Origin: Tamarix chinensis
Lineage: Eukaryota > Streptophyta > Magnoliopsida > Caryophyllales > Tamaricaceae
NCBI GenBank assembly: GCA_030549775.1
Contig: CM060175.1
Span: 37,012,318-37,076,317, forward strand
Direction of reading: 5' to 3'
DNA: 64,000 bases
A program made the position numbers and the translations under genes. The notes under the pieces are model-generated. The model saw nothing but the letters and a program-made list of their open reading frames with translations. It was not told where the DNA came from and ran no database searches. How positions within the stretch are numbered: the stretch's first letter is position 1; every line of letters begins with the position of its first letter. Positions 10,571-22,858 of the stretch are shown piece by piece.

Positions 10571-11004
10571 ATATATCACTTCAGGTCATACATTAATGAC
10601 ATAAGCATACACATATATTTCTCATGGCACATGACATTCATAATAACATACTTCAACTTCATAACCATATCGCATGCATAATCAATAAGAATAACGAACA
10701 TAGACTCCATAACATGTAATATTCATAATACATGCAAACACATAAATGACCTTAGTAGACCCTTACCTAAAACGTCACCGGTCTTGGTGCACGCTCCTAT
10801 TCCACTTGAGGGATTTAATTGGGTTCGCCTATTATGTCAGAACATACTATGGTTAGACCTTCTTATATAATTCTAACTTATTTCGAGGTTTGGTTTTTAC
10901 TTAAAATACTACTACTTAATAATTAACTATAGAAACTATTACAATTAATTTATTATTTTCATTCGAAGAGGGTGGTGGTACAAGGGTTTCTACTCTTCAC
11001 CAAA

Positions 11005-11650
11005 ATATTAACAATAATAGTAATAACAATAATAACAATAATAAAAACAATAATGATAATATTATTAATAATAAAATTATTAATAACACTCTTATTAGTA
11101 GAGTATTAATATTAATAATACCATAATTCTTTAAATTACAATGTGGCTTTCAAAATCACTCTATTTAATAATAACACTATTCAAAATGTAATAATGATAT
11201 TAATATTATCTATATACTTATAATATAAATTTAATAAAGATCATAATAATAATAATAAATATAATAATAATAATAATAATAATATGATTAGAAGTAATGT
11301 TAAAAATGTTAATAATATTAATAAAAATTAAAAGTGCGAGGATTAATTAAAATATTAAGTTTATGAACCTCCTGAAATAATTAAAATATCAATCCAATAA
11401 TTACACTAATAATAATAATCTTAATATTATTATTAATAATAACATTAAACATGTAAAATTTTAATTAAATAATTAAAGGCCGAGATGAATAATATTTATT
11501 ACTCAATAATACTCCCATACCTGTAACAAAATGTTAGAAATTAGATACAGTCAATAATACTAATAATAATAATTATAATAATAATAATCAAAGTTGAATT
11601 AACACTAAAATTTAGACTAAAAATAGAATAATTATCAATAATTCAAAAAT
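11005..11650. repeat. AAT-rich imperfect microsatellite block in LTR-A (5' LTR)
   Basis: Same interrupted AAT block as at 4695-5345, one AAT unit longer near 11265-11284. Confidence 0.7.
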
Positions 11651-13364
11651 AAGTGTGTAAAATGTCTAGGGTTTCACCTTGAGTCGGAGGATGTGGGTGG
11701 AACCGGCGGTGGTTCCCGGAGGTCGCCGGAAAATGAATCTAAGAGGGTAAAAATGAAGAAAAAGAGGTGAGGAGGAAGGAGAAAAATAAAGTAAATATAT
11801 GGGGCTGTGGAGGAGATTTATCAGGAGTTAATGGTTGGTTTGGAAGGTGGTAAAAGCGGCGGATGTGGTGGTGGCTGGCGTTTCAAGGTCTCGGGGTGGA
11901 ATTTTCTGGCGAGATAACTAGCCAACTTTACACGATTATGGAGGTTTGTACAAGGTGAATCGAAGGTCGTGGATGGTCTAGTTAATTAGATGGTGTTGCA
12001 GGGAAGATATTGGGATGAAGATAAGGCGTTGAAGTTAGCCAGATATGGAGGAAGAGTCGTCTAAAGAGGCGGTGGCGCACGGGCGATGCTTAGGGTTTCG
12101 GGGAAAGAAAAATCCCGAACCCAGGCCATAAGAGAGGTATTTATAATGTTGGAGGTTAGGTACGGGTCGGGGAAGTTATCAGGGGTTCAAAGCTGGTGAG
12201 AAACGTGATGGTTATGCTGTCTATTGGGCGGCAAAATTTTCAAATTTTACCCGACCCTTCGTGAGAGGAATGAAGCAAACAAGCGGGAGAGAGAGACAGT
12301 TGCGGGTTTGAAATGAATGTGCAGACCGAGAGGAAGAAAACGAGCGGGAGAAGAGCCGGTCACGCCACGTGTGGCCGGCAACGCCATTTCCGGGGAAGGA
12401 AGGAAGGTGGGCGGTTATGGCGTCGGGCGGGAGGAGGAAGAAGAAGGTGGGTGCTGGCCGGCCGGTTCACGGGAGGGAAAAGAAGGAAAGAGGAAGGGCA
12501 GGCCGGGCGGTTCGTGCGACGTAAGTCGTCATTTAATGAAACGACGCGTTTTGGTTTAAAAAGGGTTGAAGAACGGCGTTCCGTCCTACCGCGCAACGGT
12601 AATAAGAATAAATCAAGACGCAGCGTTTAAGAGAAAGAAGAAGTAAAACGCGGCGTGGAGAGAAGGGGGGCAGCGACGACGCGCGGGCCGGGCCGCGCCG
12701 AAGGAAAAGGAAAGAAGAAAAAGAATTGGGCCGCGCAACAGGCCCAATTCGGCGAAGAAGAAGGAAAAAGAAAGAAAAGGAAGGAAAAAGGAAAAGAAAA
12801 GAAAAGGAAAAAGGGAAAAAGGAAAAAGAAATAATTAGGTGGGGTCAAATTAAATAAATCTGAATATTTAGGATATTTAAAATTAATAATATTTAAAAAA
12901 ATTAAATTCCTTTTTAGGCTAAAAAGTATTTTTTTTTAGGATTTTTCCAAAATTTTCATTTTAAATTAATAAAACCCTCAAATTTTATTTAATTTAATTA
13001 TTTATAAAAATTAAAATTAATTTGAAACTATTTTATCTTTCTTAATTTGAATAAAATAATTTATTTAAATAATTTCCTAAATTAAAATCCTTAATTAGGT
13101 ATGATACCAAAATTTCCTTTACTCAACCTATTTATAAAAAGTTTCTTATTAAATTGCCCTAATAAATTTCCTTTTATTTTAATAAAATAATTTATTAAAT
13201 TAAAATTTTAAATACAACCTTATTTAAATACAATATTTAAAATTAGAGAATTTCGGGGCATTTCATATGCGAGATACAAAAAGCAATACAAAATAATTAC
13301 TAGGCCGAATTTGTATTATTATAATATATTAGGATCCATTCTTTTATTTATGTTGAGTTCAAGG

Positions 13365-13770
13365 ACCCCACTATTCTTAACCAGTAGAATGGTTATTCCC
13401 CCCAGGGCAAAACACTCTTGACTACTATTCTTACCGATAGAATGGTTAATAGCATACAACCCCCAAAAAATAAATTCAGCTAGTATTATTACCAATGGAA
13501 TGGCTAATAATATACATCCCTGGGGCATAACTCCCCCGACTAATGCTCTTGTCCGGTGGAATGAATATATACAACCGGTCCTGACTCATTTAGTATTCCA
13601 CTTTACATGATGATTGTATTATAAATAATTATAATCATTATCATGATTTTTTTTAAAATTGAGCTTAGGAATTCCACTATTTTCAACTGGTGGAATAGTT
13701 ATTCCACCCCAAGACAAAACGCGCTCGACTAATATTCTCGTCCGATGGAACAGATATATAGAACTGGTCT
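13365..13770. repeat. Diverged CCGGTGG-type module array in solo LTR-D
   Basis: Units such as CCACTATTCTTAACCAGTAG-AATGG, with GGAATGG replacing GGATCGG, recur four to six times, separated by segments containing GGGCAAAAC and CTCGACTA. The arrangement (CCACTATT, then the ACC-GG core, then a GGGCAAAAC-type spacer) is the same as in LTR-A and LTR-C, but the core has drifted. Confidence 0.6.
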
Positions 13771-15595
13771 TGAATCATGACCTTTCAATTTAAATTATTC
13801 ACATCTTATTCATGATTGGTTAAATGAATAAGAATCATAATTCATGCAAGTGATACATCCATATACATATAACAAGATTGTTCTCAATGATTAAGATGCT
13901 CTTTTTCCTCGGAAATCCTAAATTCACAATTTAAGCATAACTTTCCCCATATTGATCATTTATCTTCCAAATTTAGTATATATTCCAAAAATAATAGTAT
14001 CATATAAGGTTTTAGTGATAATAGCCCTATCTCAAAAGTTACGATTCATAAGGTTCCCAAAACCCTACTTTCACAAGTAAGTCATAACTTTTCCCATAAG
14101 CCTCATATAATTAAAAAATTAAATATAATCCTTAAAATACACATATTAAGAACACATCCAAAATTCGTGTCCTAACTCTAACCTTTTACGAATGTGATAA
14201 TAACATTACCGTTTTAAAGCTACTATTCTCAAATTAGGCTATTTTCTCATCTGAACAACTTGTGACCTTCATAATCAATCCCAAATAATTCACATGATAT
14301 TGTTAGAATATTTTCATCATATAAAACATTAATATACCAAAATTCCCATATTAACCCATGTTGACAGAAATGCCCTTAAAAATAATATATAGCCCTTATT
14401 TTACGAAAATCTCATATTCTCAATATCATTATTTCCAAATCCTCTTTTAATCAACATATATCTTAAATATAATAATTTCCCAGATATAATAATTCATTAT
14501 TCCCATAATACTCTTCCACAATTTATACTCATCCATAAAAAAAAATACAACTTAGCATAATATCATCGTATTAGCATATCTTTCGTTATTCTTACTTCCT
14601 TCCTATCATATAATTCATATTAGTATATCATATCATCAAAACACATGAATTTTAATTGTATAATAACAATAACATGATAATACACATAATCATACAAGCA
14701 TTTAACATAAAACCTGAAATATCGACTAATATCCTTACTAATAAAGGCTCTTGTCTCTAAGCACGCTTATCCTGATTCGCTTCTTCCAAAACGTTTGGAA
14801 TATCACCTAAGAATAATTAAAAAGAAATAATTAGAATTATTGATATAATTAATTAAGGTTTAAGGTAATGGAAGAGAAAAGAATGGGGAAAAACCAAACT
14901 GAGTTCGAAGAACTGGTCACCGACCAAGGAGGATAGCAACGGTATAAACTACCGTTGCTGAGGGCCAAAAGGGGGGTAAGGACTAGTAATTCTTACTGGA
15001 AGGGGGAGTGTAGGGATTGGCATTTGTTAGTGAAGCTAGGGGAGGTTTTGGTTGGTTTTGCCGATAGTTAGGGGGTGAGTTTCGATAGATTTTGCTGAAG
15101 CTTGGGGGAAGGAATGGGTGGTTTTGCTACAGATAGGGGGGTTTTAGTGAGTGTTTTTTTGTAGATAGGGGTGAGGGAATGGGAGTTTTTTTTATTGTGG
15201 TTGATGTGGCCCAACAAGGGCTGTCGAAGGTAGGTTTTTGGGGGTGTTTTTGGGTAGATTTGGCGATGGTAGGGAGGGGAAAGAAGGAGTGGTCTTGGGG
15301 TTGTTTTTTGGTAGACAATTAGAGGAATAAGGAGGTAGTTTTTAGGGCATTAAATGATATATATATGTATTGAAACACAGAGAGAGGAAGAGGAGAGAGT
15401 TTGCGATCAGGTAAAAAATTTAAACCCAACACACAATCACAGGAGCTAGGAATTGATGGGGTAGGGGTATGCTTGGCAGAGGGACGGTAAGTTGGTCAGC
15501 ATGGAGAGAAAAATAAATTCCTGAGGTTAGAATTAGGTTTTGATATTAATTACTTGAAATTAGGTTTAGCTAAAAATTTGGGGTATTACACTATG

Positions 15596-16816
15596 ACCAT
15601 AGTGATCTGGTATCTATTTAAACCCATCAACCAATTAGACCAAAGCCATTTATTGGTTCCCTATGAACAATTAATTGGTGAGACCAACTAGTTGATTGTT
15701 CCACTGGCATTATTTTTGGTTCAGATATAGTACGACTATACTGGTCAACAAGTCCCAAGGACTGATTGACTAGTTTTGTTGTATGCCACTTGATTCATTT
15801 GCTAAATATTATTCTTATTTTTAGTTTGTTATGTTAAAACAATCATATAATAACAACATTTAAATTATGATTTCAACCACATTTACACTGGATTTAATAA
15901 GAATCATAATGGTGTTGTTTAGGACTTGTGCTTAAGTTTGTTATCATCTCTAAATACCCAATTGGTGGCTTTTATACCTTATGATGTGTTTAGTGTTATC
16001 TCTTAGAAACACCTAATTTATATAATAATAGAATTTAATTGTGTTTGGTGTTATCACTTGGAAACACCAAATTTGTGGCTTTTATGCCTTGAGATGCGTT
16101 TGGTGTTATCACTTGAAAACACCCTAATTAGTTTTTTGTGGGGTTAATATACGATTTTAAATATCCCTTGATAATTGATAATAAGGTAATATGATTTTGT
16201 TTGAGCCTTTTTCTCTGACTCTTAGGGTAGGTGATTGGGAGTTAGTAAGCGGATCACCCTATGGTTTATATTTTCACTTAATGCCTATTTCCTTCTCTCA
16301 AGGATGCTATCGATTGGGGGTATGCACATTTCGTTGAGGTATAGGATTGTACTATAGTAGGATGACATGACATTGGTATCTAGTTTTGGTAGGTGAGGTA
16401 TACCAGTATAAGCCCCCTAGCAATTTATATTGTATATTTCTTATGTGGTTGTGGTATCCTAACTTTTTAGTCCTTACAGTGGAGCATTCAAGGTATGGTG
16501 GGTGATTTATCCTAGTATAAGACCCCTTAATGTACTTTAACCATGTGTGGTGGTTAGGATATCCCGTGTATTAGCCTTTGTGCTTAGTGTACTTGATGTA
16601 TGATGGGTGTGGTTTTCCTAGAGAAAACCCCTTTGATATATCCTGACCACTTTTGGTGGGTGTTATACCCCATTGTGTTTATTTTCTTCCATGAATTTTG
16701 TTCATGGTAGAGAACTAGGTGTGATCGAATGAATTATCTTAATAACTAAAAATAATGTGATAACTAAATAAAGAATTATAATATGGTTTACATTGTGTGG
16801 AATGTGATGCATTAAC
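15596..16816 (+). mobile_element. LTR-B LTR copy 1, right segment
   Basis: Continues copy 1 after the LTR-D insertion. It holds ACCAATTAGACC/GATTGACTAGTTT motifs, three diverged GTGTTTGGTGTTATCAC-type tandem units at 15950-16140, and a stretch near 16770-16816 matching 57470-57520 (ATATGGTTTA-ATTG). The region 16150-16740 has no clear match in the other LTR-B copies, so this is a different subfamily or contains an older insertion. No gene. Confidence 0.65.
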
Positions 16817-17403
16817 TGATATGGAAGATTATCTTCAAATCTTCTACAATAATTTAGGACCTTTTTCGAAGGAGTACAAAGATGAAAAATTAACACTAAC
16901 ACTCAAATTCAGTTGTGTAGGCTTTGGTTACTTTCGAATGATGGTAGAATTTAAGTAGATCTAACCCCTCTAATGAGAACCTTCTATTTCTAACTAGATC
17001 ACCCTAGCTAATTCTCAATACACACTTGAGAAAGGAGAAGATAAGAAGAAGAAGATGAAGAAGAAGAAGAAGAAGAAGAAGAAGAAGAAGAAGAAGAAGA
17101 AGAAGAAGAAGAAGAAGAAGAAGAAGAAGAAGAAGAAGAAGAAGAAACACATGCTTGTGCTATTCACTCCCAATTTTTGAATGAACTTTTATTTCATGAC
17201 ATAATGTGTTGAATCCTTTGAGTACAAGGGTTTGTATAAGTAAGGAACCTTTTAGGCCTTTTCATTAAGAAGCCCATTAGTAGCCTCATTATTGATTTAA
17301 CCTTCCTAATGCATGGTCCATGGCTTACAAATAAAGTTGCAATGAAAATTTTACAATAATTACAAAGTAGACAACAAAAATAACAAAGCTACACAACTTA
17401 ACA
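16817..17403 (-). repeat. 3' LTR of the minus-strand gypsy element (boundary uncertain)
   Basis: Matches 22859-23364 from TGATATGGAAG to about ACAACTTAACA, apart from a large GAA expansion at 17043-17146. The polypurine-like AAGGGAAGAATAA on the minus strand lies only at about 17695-17710, directly after the pol stop. The true LTR may therefore extend to about 17700, with the right-hand copy truncated. Confidence 0.7.
17043..17146. repeat. GAA/AGA microsatellite, about 34 units
   Basis: Nearly pure (AAG)n with one GATGAAG interruption. The matching place in the partner LTR (about 23090-23112) has only GAGAAAGGAGAAAAGAAAAA, so the expansion happened after insertion. Confidence 0.95.
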
Positions 17404-17707
17404 ATGCTGTATATATAGATGTAATCATATGTGATAAAACTTTATAGTCTTATAGCCTTGTTCTTTATTTCTCTTTGTAATCTTGTAAACCCTTGCCATT
17501 TCCTTGTACCTCAAAGATCTTCATTCATCATGAATTTCTTCAAACATACATAATACTTATAAGGAGAATGACTTGCCAAAACATTAGAAGTATATGAATT
17601 TTCAAGCATAATTGGTTATATCTCCATGTATGCTAATTCCTCCTGATCTCCATCGTTAGAAGAAAAATATTGAAATTTTAAAGAAATACTCTTGCATTAT
17701 TCTTCCC
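17404..17707. other. Noncoding stretch between LTR match and integrase stop
   Basis: AT-rich, with no open frame or recognised motif except the purine run near 17695-17710 on the minus strand. It is either 3' untranslated region or the inner part of a longer LTR. Confidence 0.5.
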
Positions 17708-19005
17708 TTATAGAGAAGAATTTACCCTCAAATTAACATAACTATAATACGACGATAAGTCACTAATGTTGAAAGTCCTAGATACTCTTCCATAATGTTT
17801 AGGTAATTTAAGTTCATACACATTATTTCCAAATTTTGTTAAGATTTTGAATGAACCATTGGCTCTTGACATTAGTTTATTCTTTCTTAAGTTTGGAAAT
17901 CTCTCTTTTCTCAAATGCAACCATACCAAATCTCCAATTTAAATGTATGTTGAATTCTATTTTTACTGGCTTGAGCTTGGTATTTAGCATTCCATTTTTC
18001 AATATTATCTTTAATTTTTTGATGAAGTTTTCTAAAGAATATAATTATTTCCTTAACATCATAATTATTTATATCCTCTCTCTTAAATGACAACATATCA
18101 ATGGGTAGATATGGATTAACCCGGTATCAATATCAAAAGGACTTGTTTTAGTTATATTGGGAGGACTTCTATTTTATGGAAAATCATGCATGAGAAAGCT
18201 TTATATACCAATCCTTGGTACTCTTATTTATCAACACTTGTAGCAAAGTACCTAGAGTTCTATTAGTCACTTCATTTCTACCATTTGTTTATGGATGATG
18301 AGAAGTACTAAACAACAACTTAGTACCTAATACATGACAAAGTGTCTTCCAAAAGAATATTAATAATTTTACATCCCTATTCGACACTATACTTTTGGGA
18401 ATCCCATGTATTCTCTCTATTTCTTGGAAATAAAATTCTGCTATATGTGTTGCATTATCATTTTTGTTACATAGTATAAAATGTACCATTTTTTAACATC
18501 TATCTGTAACTACAAGAATAGAATATTTACCCCTCTGTGTCCTCAGTAATCCTAATATAAAATCCATGCTAACACACTCCTAAGATTGATCAGGAACTGG
18601 TAAAGGAGTATACAAACCCTTATGGAAGAAGTTTTTACTTTTCTAACAAGTTATACTACTTCTTATAATTGTTTGCACTAATTTTATCATCTATGGCTAG
18701 TAGATGTTTTCTTGTAGTATTTTCATGGTCTTATATACTCCAAATTGACTAGCTATACCTCTCTCATATACTTCTTTAACAAGTAAATCATGTATACTTG
18801 AACGAGGTATATGCAACTTATTAAGTTTAAAGAGATAGTCATCTTGTAGTAAAAAATTACCAAAACTACCACTCTTTTTGCACATATTATATATGTCAAC
18901 AAAATCTTCATCCTTGTCATTCAACTTCTTCAACATTTCAAATCCCAATAACTTAGCATCCAACATTACTAATATCATGGATATATGAGACAAAGCATCT
19001 TCCAT
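17708..19005 (-). pseudogene. Integrase region of the minus-strand gypsy element
   Basis: Three broken frames. At 17708-17929 is the C-terminal domain (VWLHLRKERFPNLRKNKL, then SRTFNISDLSSYY). At 18289-18489 is the catalytic core (HIAEFYFQEIERIHGIPKSI, SNRDVKLL, GTKLLFSTSHHP). At 18697-19005 is the N-terminal zinc-binding side. The usual SDRD motif reads SNRD, so a catalytic aspartate is lost. Stops and frameshifts separate the pieces; it cannot be active. Confidence 0.88.
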
Positions 19006-19175
19006 GATATTTTATTTACCATCGCAATGATTGATAGAAAATAAAAAGGATTGTAAGAAACTAACCCATTTTGTATGCCTTGGACTAATTTTTCTTTGCC
19101 CATGTAAATATTTTAAACTCTCATGGTCCGAATGCAAAAAATAAAATAAAATGGTTTAGACCTTAGGTAGTGACT

Positions 19176-20110
19176 TCATGTTTCTAGAATTCCTATGATA
19201 GCATAGAATTCTTTATCATATTTGGAATAATTTATCCTCGCTCCTTTTAATTTCTCATTAAAAAATGTGGTAGCTCGTTTCTCCTGTGAGAGTACAACTT
19301 CTATCCCTACCCCACTTACATCACAAGTAACTTCAAATGATTTTTGAAATTCGGGTAAAGCTAGTACTAGTGCATTGCATAACTTCTTCTTAAAAATTTG
19401 TAAAGCCTTAGCTTCATCCTCACTCCAATTAAACTTACCTTTCTTTATGAGTTGAGTTATCGGTGAGGTAATAGTAGAAAAATCTTTAATGAATCTCCCA
19501 TAGAAACTTGCTAAACAATGAAAACTCCTTACTTCATGAATATCCTTAGGTCTTAGCCAATCCTTAATAGCCTTAATTTTAGTGGGATCAAATTTAATAC
19601 CTTCTCCACTCACTATGTATCCATGGAAAACTATACTTGAAAGCATAAAGTCATAGTTTTCCATTTTTTCATGTATTTGAGTCTCCCTCAGTTTATCAAG
19701 CAATTTTCTAAGATGAATTAGATGGTCATGTTTATTTCGACAATACATGAGTATAGCATCTAAGTGCACTATGATTAAAACTCTGAGAAAAGGTATAAGC
19801 ACTTCATTCATTAGAGTTATGAATGAGCTTAGTGCATTACACAAGCTAAAAGGCATCACCAACCACTTATAAAAACCACAATTTATCATGAATGTAGTTT
19901 TCCACTCATCTCCTTATCTAATCCTCATCTGATGATATCCACATCTTAGATAAATCTTAGAGAATACCCATTCCCCACATAACTTATCTTGCATATCATC
20001 TAGCCTTAGCATAAAAAATTGATATTTAATAGTGATATTGTTTACAACTCTTGAGTCTATACACTTACACTATGAACCATCCTTTTTAGGGACTAGTAAT
20101 GTAATCACAC
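19176..20110 (-). pseudogene. Reverse transcriptase / RNase H region of the minus-strand gypsy element
   Basis: A 237-codon open frame at 19176-19889 covers the RT palm/thumb and start of RNase H: MINCGFYKWLVMPFSLCNA, FHGYIVSGEGIKFDPTKI, FNWSEDEAKALQIFKKKL. The catalytic YVDD box is replaced by HLDA, so polymerase activity is lost. Upstream, 19915-20110 encodes in shifted frames the earlier RT motifs (VNNITIKYQF, LRLDDMQDKL, FSKIYLRCGYHQMRIR) with stops. The family catalyses cDNA synthesis; this copy is dead. Confidence 0.9.
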
Positions 20111-20699
20111 ACTATAGACTCACGTTTTCCCTCACATAGCCTTTCTTTACAAGCTCTTGGATTTTTTTGCTCTTGGATTTTTTTCTAACTCACTAGCCTC
20201 CTCTATATTACATCGATATGTAGGCCTATTAAGTAAGGGAACACAAGGAAGTAAATCTATGACATGTTCTATCCCTCTCTTAAGTGGCAATCCGGATGGT
20301 AATTCATTAGGAAAAATGTCATGATACTCTTCAAGGAGTTTATCTAATTGAGGATTATCATAAACTCTCTCCTCTTATAGAGATTCTTTCATGACTATAG
20401 CATAACACCTTCCTTCTTCATGAATGCATTTGACCATAGCCTTTTCATGTAAGAACAAACTCTTGTTATTCTCGACTATGCTCTCCTTATCATTCCTAAA
20501 AGGTTTAAGCTTATGCTTGTTTTTATCTTCCTCAACTAGATACTCATTAGTAATACCATTACAAATAGAATTTCTATTATACTATTTTAGCCTAACTAAT
20601 AAGATTTAATAAGAATCCATAGGTAAAACATTTCATAGCACCTCATCATGGTAGTTACCAATTTTGAATGATACTAATATTTTTTTTTATCACCGTAGC

Positions 20700-20860
20700 T
20701 CCCTTGTCTTTGTTCGACCATTGAAGAGAATAAGGTTTTAGATGTGGTTTAGTTTTCAATCCCAAATTCTCAACCATTATTTCATTGGCTATGTTTGTAC
20801 AAGAGCCACTATCAATGATAATACAACAAACTGTATCTCCTAATCTCCATTTTATTTTAA
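20700..20860 (-). pseudogene. Aspartic protease remnant
   Basis: The minus strand encodes VCCIIIDSGSCTNIANEIMV at about 20830-20771. D-S-G is the retropepsin active-site triad (DSGSCTN variant). It lies between gag and RT, as expected for Ty3/gypsy order. Confidence 0.8.
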
Positions 20861-20924
20861 ATATCTTCTCCCTCTAAGTAGGTTGTTCAGTAGCTTGTGC
20901 TTGAATTACTCTTTCTAAGACATA

Positions 20925-22050
20925 ACAAGCACTTTATTCTTCTTAGATTCACTAAAAGCTTCCTCAAAAGGCTCAATTTTAGTATTTTCCTCACATATAT
21001 CCATGGCTTCAATATCTTGGATTAGTAAAACCCTTTGATTAGGACATTCATGAGTGAATTATCCAAACCCGCTCCATGTTTAGTTGTTTGGTTACTAGAG
21101 TAGTATTTAGTTGATTGATTATTTTGCTTTGTATGAGGCTTAGTGGACATAACTTTTTTTTTTCAAATCATAGGGAATGTTTAATCAAATCATCTAAGGA
21201 ATCATAAGGACAAGATTCCACCTTGTCTCGAATCAACATGTTAAGGCCTCCCTAGAATCTAGCACAAGTTTGTTCCTTCATTTCATGGATATTACATATT
21301 ATTGCCAATCTCTTAAAGTCCCTGACATAATCCTCGACACTTAGTAGTCCTTTCCTAAGAGTAGTTAATTTGATGTCATTATATTTTTCATACTCCTTTG
21401 GAATGAATTTTATTTTTAGATGTTTCTTAAGTTTCTCCTAATATTTACTTTTAGATTTACCCTCTCGTTCCCTAGTCCTCTTTAGTTTATTGTACAAAAT
21501 TCTAAAAAACTTCTTAATTTAATAGTTACAAATTTGCACTTTTTTTATCTTGATAATCCTTAAATTCAAAAATATCTCCACTTCATGCAACCACTCAAGA
21601 AAAAAAATCTACATCAAGCTTACTACCAAAGTTAGAGAGATCAAGCTTAATGCCCTTATCATCTTTTTAATGATACTTAGGTTGATGGTCATGGAACTTC
21701 CTATTACTGCCTATCCCTATACACTCTTATTCATAGTTTATTCTTGAATTCAAATTACTTCCTTTTATTGGATTATTTAACTTAATAACACTTCCAAACC
21801 TATCCCCAAAGAATTCTCTATGCTCTTGGACATTTTGGACCTAATCTTATTCGGCTAACCTAGACTCTAAACTTTGGTGGTTCTTTTGCATAACTAGTAA
21901 TTATCTAAGTTGTGAACTAGTGGCATCCAAGTTATTATAAAGTTTTGGAATAATTCAAACATGGCTCGGAAAATTTTCCCCCCTCCGTGATTTATTATTT
22001 CTATCATAATCACTCAAATTCCACTTGGTTTTAATGGGTTAAAATCAAAT
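20925..22050 (-). pseudogene. Gag remnant of the minus-strand gypsy element
   Basis: Near 21400-21180 the minus strand reads SVEDYVRDFKRLAIICNIHE followed by ARF-stop-GGLN, the usual retrotransposon-gag C-terminal motif. Near 21070-20950 a decayed zinc-knuckle end (FTHECPNQRVLLIQDIEAMD) follows a stop. No long frame survives. Confidence 0.78.
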
Positions 22051-22841
22051 TCCTCACCTTCACTTAATGTTTTCTTAGTCGATTCTTATTTACCAATTTA
22101 TAGTTCAATGATTTACAAAACACCATTATCAATCAAAAAAATTAATGCACAAACACACAAAATAATTCACACACGAAATCACATTGTAAAACAGTTATCA
22201 TAAAGCATGCAAATTTTGCTCGAAAACCCTACTCTAGGTTTTGAAACATCTTTATGTGTTACATTTCATGTAGAAACAAATAATGATCCAATCTTCATTA
22301 ATACCAAATGAAACTATCACCTTATTCTTTTGTATTTCTTCACAAATATACACAGTTTGCTTTCAAATACACACACACAACAATTGATTTCATTCAACAC
22401 CCAAAACACTAATAATTTCTACCATCCATACATGGTAAATTTTCACCATAGTAAAGGACCATCAATTGTGTGCTATCGGCAACAAACATCAAATAAACAT
22501 GCATAATTCTAGACAAAATAATAATAATTTAAAATCACAAGTTTAAATCTAGCGCATTACACAATGGAATTAACATCGCACGTAAATTAAAATAAAGATC
22601 ACTAACTTATGTCGAATCTAACATGAAGTAACATCCAATAATCATGCAAGAACCATGTAAGATTATTCAAGAATAACATGAAATATCAAGGTTCTTACAA
22701 GAAAAGAAACACAAGAGCACATCAAGATTCATATGACTCTACCAAGATTATTCAATAAACTTACTTGAACTCCACTTATGGTGATGAAGATGGTTGATCC
22801 TTGGTTGGATTTTTGCACCTCTTATAGCTTAACTTCAATGA

Positions 22842-22854
22842 GACTTTGATGCCA
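22842..22854 (-). other. Primer-binding site of the minus-strand gypsy element (tRNA-iMet-like)
   Basis: Minus strand TGGCATCAAAGTC, four bases after the LTR end. It resembles TGGTATCAGAGCC with a few changes. Confidence 0.7.
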
Positions 22855-22858
22855 CTTT

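Larger units (their letters stand above)
2517..13265 (-). mobile_element. Full-length gag-only LTR retrotransposon (TR-GAG type) with 4.44-kb LTRs
   Basis: Two nearly identical LTRs (2517-6956 and 8825-13265) enclose a 1868-bp interior. The TSD TATGC is perfect at 2512-2516 and 13266-13270. On the minus strand the interior reads PBS (tRNA-iMet), gag, a noncoding remnant and a polypurine tract, so the element is complete structurally but lacks protease, RT, RNase H and integrase. By eye I count five substitutions plus three simple-repeat length changes between the LTRs, meaning a very recent insertion. It must have been mobilised in trans by an autonomous Ty3/gypsy relative. The closest known category is the terminal-repeat retrotransposon with GAG domain (TR-GAG). 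Confidence 0.95.
8825..13265 (-). repeat. 5' LTR of the TR-GAG element (4441 bp)
   Basis: On the minus strand it runs from TGAAATGCCCCG to GGGGTGTTACA. It includes, in plus coordinates, a U5-side inverted repeat near 8908-8953, a homopolymer A tract near 9142-9163, a CCGGTGG module array, a telo-box array, an AAT-rich block and a GA/GC-rich block near 12300-12830. Differences from the other LTR that I could see: A/G at 2715 versus 9023, T/G at 5240 versus 11550, and single substitutions matching 5347, 5414 and 6665. Confidence 0.95.
1964..15590 (-). mobile_element. Solo LTR of family LTR-D (net about 2.87 kb), split by a nested TR-GAG element
   Basis: Starts TGTAACAACCC and ends GGGGTATTACA. 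It is flanked by a perfect 5-bp TSD, CTATG, at 1959-1963 and 15591-15595. Both flanks are LTR-B sequence, so this is one insertion. Removing the nested element at 2517-13265 and its TSD leaves about 2873 bp with no coding region, PBS or polypurine tract, hence a solo LTR formed by LTR-LTR recombination. The right part (13271-15590) holds a run of ACCAGTAGAATGG-like units at 13365-13770 and AT-rich DNA. Orientation is inferred from the TGTAATACCCC-type end on the minus strand. Confidence 0.88.

Noticed and set aside
19176..19889. A functional RT from the 237-codon minus-strand frame
   Set aside because: Active-site YVDD replaced by HLDA, with stops both before and after; an old remnant.
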